64,000 nucleotides of DNA from NCBI GenBank assembly GCA_905147135.1, contig LR990046.1, positions 18,878,501 to 18,942,500 of the forward strand, given 5' to 3'. Below, one piece after another: positions 63,076 to 64,000 of the stretch. The stretch's first letter is position 1. The number at the start of each line of letters is the position of its first letter. The position numbers and the translations under genes were made by a program. The notes below the pieces were generated by a model. The model was not told the origin of the DNA. It was given only the letters and a program-made list of their open reading frames with translations, and searched no databases. This stretch comes from Blastobasis lacticolella (taxonomy: Eukaryota > Arthropoda > Insecta > Lepidoptera > Blastobasidae).

Positions 63076-63365
63076 CTAGGCAATTAAAAGGGAATGGCGA
63101 AAATAAACTCGTGCAGCTCCGTGTCCAGTCGTGAAGACCGATAATGACAAAGAAGAATAGTAGATTAATTATTATTCTACTTGTAGATTATTTCGGTTCG
63201 TCGAATATTGAAATCACACTAAATGGAAATGAGTCAGCATCGTTTATTATTATTGTAGCGTCGTCTCCATTAATCAAATGATTATTATCGTGATTTAGTT
63301 CCTTCCAAGATTTGGATTTACTTAGTTCCATTAGGATTTTGTGAAATATTATGTGCGAGAAATTA

Positions 63366-63680
63366 AGAGCGTCGGTAACTGAGTTGGTAAGGTATTCGAC
63401 TCGTACGCGAGAGGTACCGGGTTCGAATCCCGCTGCGGGCATGTACCAATGACTCTTTTCTAAATTATGTATACATATAAGTTGAATGCTAACCAATGCT
63501 CTTACAGTGCGGGCAAATATCGTGATAAAACCTACACATTCAGGCGACTGAATGTGTTATCATAATCCAATCAGGTCAGGTTCCCCTGGAAGCAGGGTCA
63601 CGGAGGTCCACTTTAATTATATGATCTGCAAAATCCTGGATTGACTTTGACCAACTGGGACATTAACATTAACATTAAGG
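63366..63680 (+). repeat. SINE-A, full length
   Basis: GAGCGTCGGTAACTGAGTTG, B box GGGTTCGAATCCC, CAATGACTCTTTTCTAAATT, CATTCAGGCGACTGAATGTG; 3' end partly deleted to GACCAACTGGGACATTAACA. Confidence 0.87.
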
Positions 63681-63689
63681 TACTTTTGC

Positions 63690-64000
63690 TTTCAACGAAT
63701 GGCTACACCTTAAAATTAGGCAAGGTTTCTCGTATTCAAAAATAAATTTGGTTTATAATTACAAATTCCTATTCATATATATGAGAACATACCAAGAATC
63801 GGATCTCTTGTTCTTTTTGTTGCTATCGAAACTACAATTTGACCTAGTAGTAGAAGTATTGGATATTGCCATTACCCAGAAAATTTATATTGTAGCCTTA
63901 TGTAGGTCGATAATATATAAGTTGTTTATTAGAAGTAAATACCACGTTTCTCAGAAAAACACTTGAGCTCTCTGCCCCGTTAAGACCCGAAACAACACCG
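63690..64000. other. unassigned terminal stretch
   Basis: Open frame 63748-63966 has no recognised domain; nothing else seen. Confidence 0.4.

Overview
This is a eukaryotic, insect-type genomic window dominated by transposable elements. The repeat spectrum (three dispersed SINE families, RTE- and CR1/Jockey-like LINE remnants, a Penelope-like element, hAT and other MITEs) looks lepidopteran, but that is an inference from repeat style, not a species identification. There is no bacterial gene organisation. Almost all short open frames are chance or transposon-derived.

The main host feature is hidden from simple ORF finding. A multi-exon gene on the minus strand runs from a candidate ATG at 38570 down to 22953, or to 20564 if an alternative last exon is used. 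I found 13 consecutive coding exons (74-207 bp class, nearly all with good GT/AG junctions and all in compatible phase) that conceptually join into a membrane protein of about 560 residues plus a tail. Its layout follows the SLC6 neurotransmitter:sodium symporter family. The clearest matches are the TM2 proline/glutamate-GQ region, an EL2 N-x-W-x-x-x-C pattern, and the TM10-TM11 block FE-x-IA...FY...R..DD...G. The normally invariant TM1 signature (GLGNxWRFP) is not preserved, so this is a divergent, possibly non-canonical SLC6-like gene.

Layout. 1-6.9 kb: RTE LINE scraps, SINEs and a (GT)n array. 6962-13637: an apparently recent, non-autonomous LTR retrotransposon on the minus strand, with 2.4-kb LTRs differing at 4 bases and 1 indel, a 4-bp target duplication, a PBS-like site and a PPT-like tract, and no coding capacity. 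13.6-20 kb: tandem SINEs, a hAT MITE with a perfect 8-bp duplication, and gene-poor DNA. 20.5-38.6 kb: the SLC6-like gene, whose introns hold SINEs, MITEs, a 1.2-kb fold-back, a 12-copy 30-31-bp minisatellite and RTE tails. 39.4-43.5 kb: a SINE split by a CR1/Jockey-type LINE with an intact 954-residue ORF2. 45.6-50.1 kb: a second LINE, truncated in an SGNH-esterase-like ORF1, whose ORF2 is broken only by in-frame stops. 54.7-56.2 kb: a 5'-truncated Penelope-like element with an RT core fused to a GIY-YIG nuclease. 56.2-64 kb: MITEs, SINEs, LINE tails and unassigned AT-rich DNA.

The only genes likely to work together are within transposons (ORF1/ORF2; RT/GIY-YIG). The SLC6-like gene is the single host gene supported here. 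No tRNA, rRNA or CRISPR array was recognised; tRNA-like boxes belong to SINE heads.
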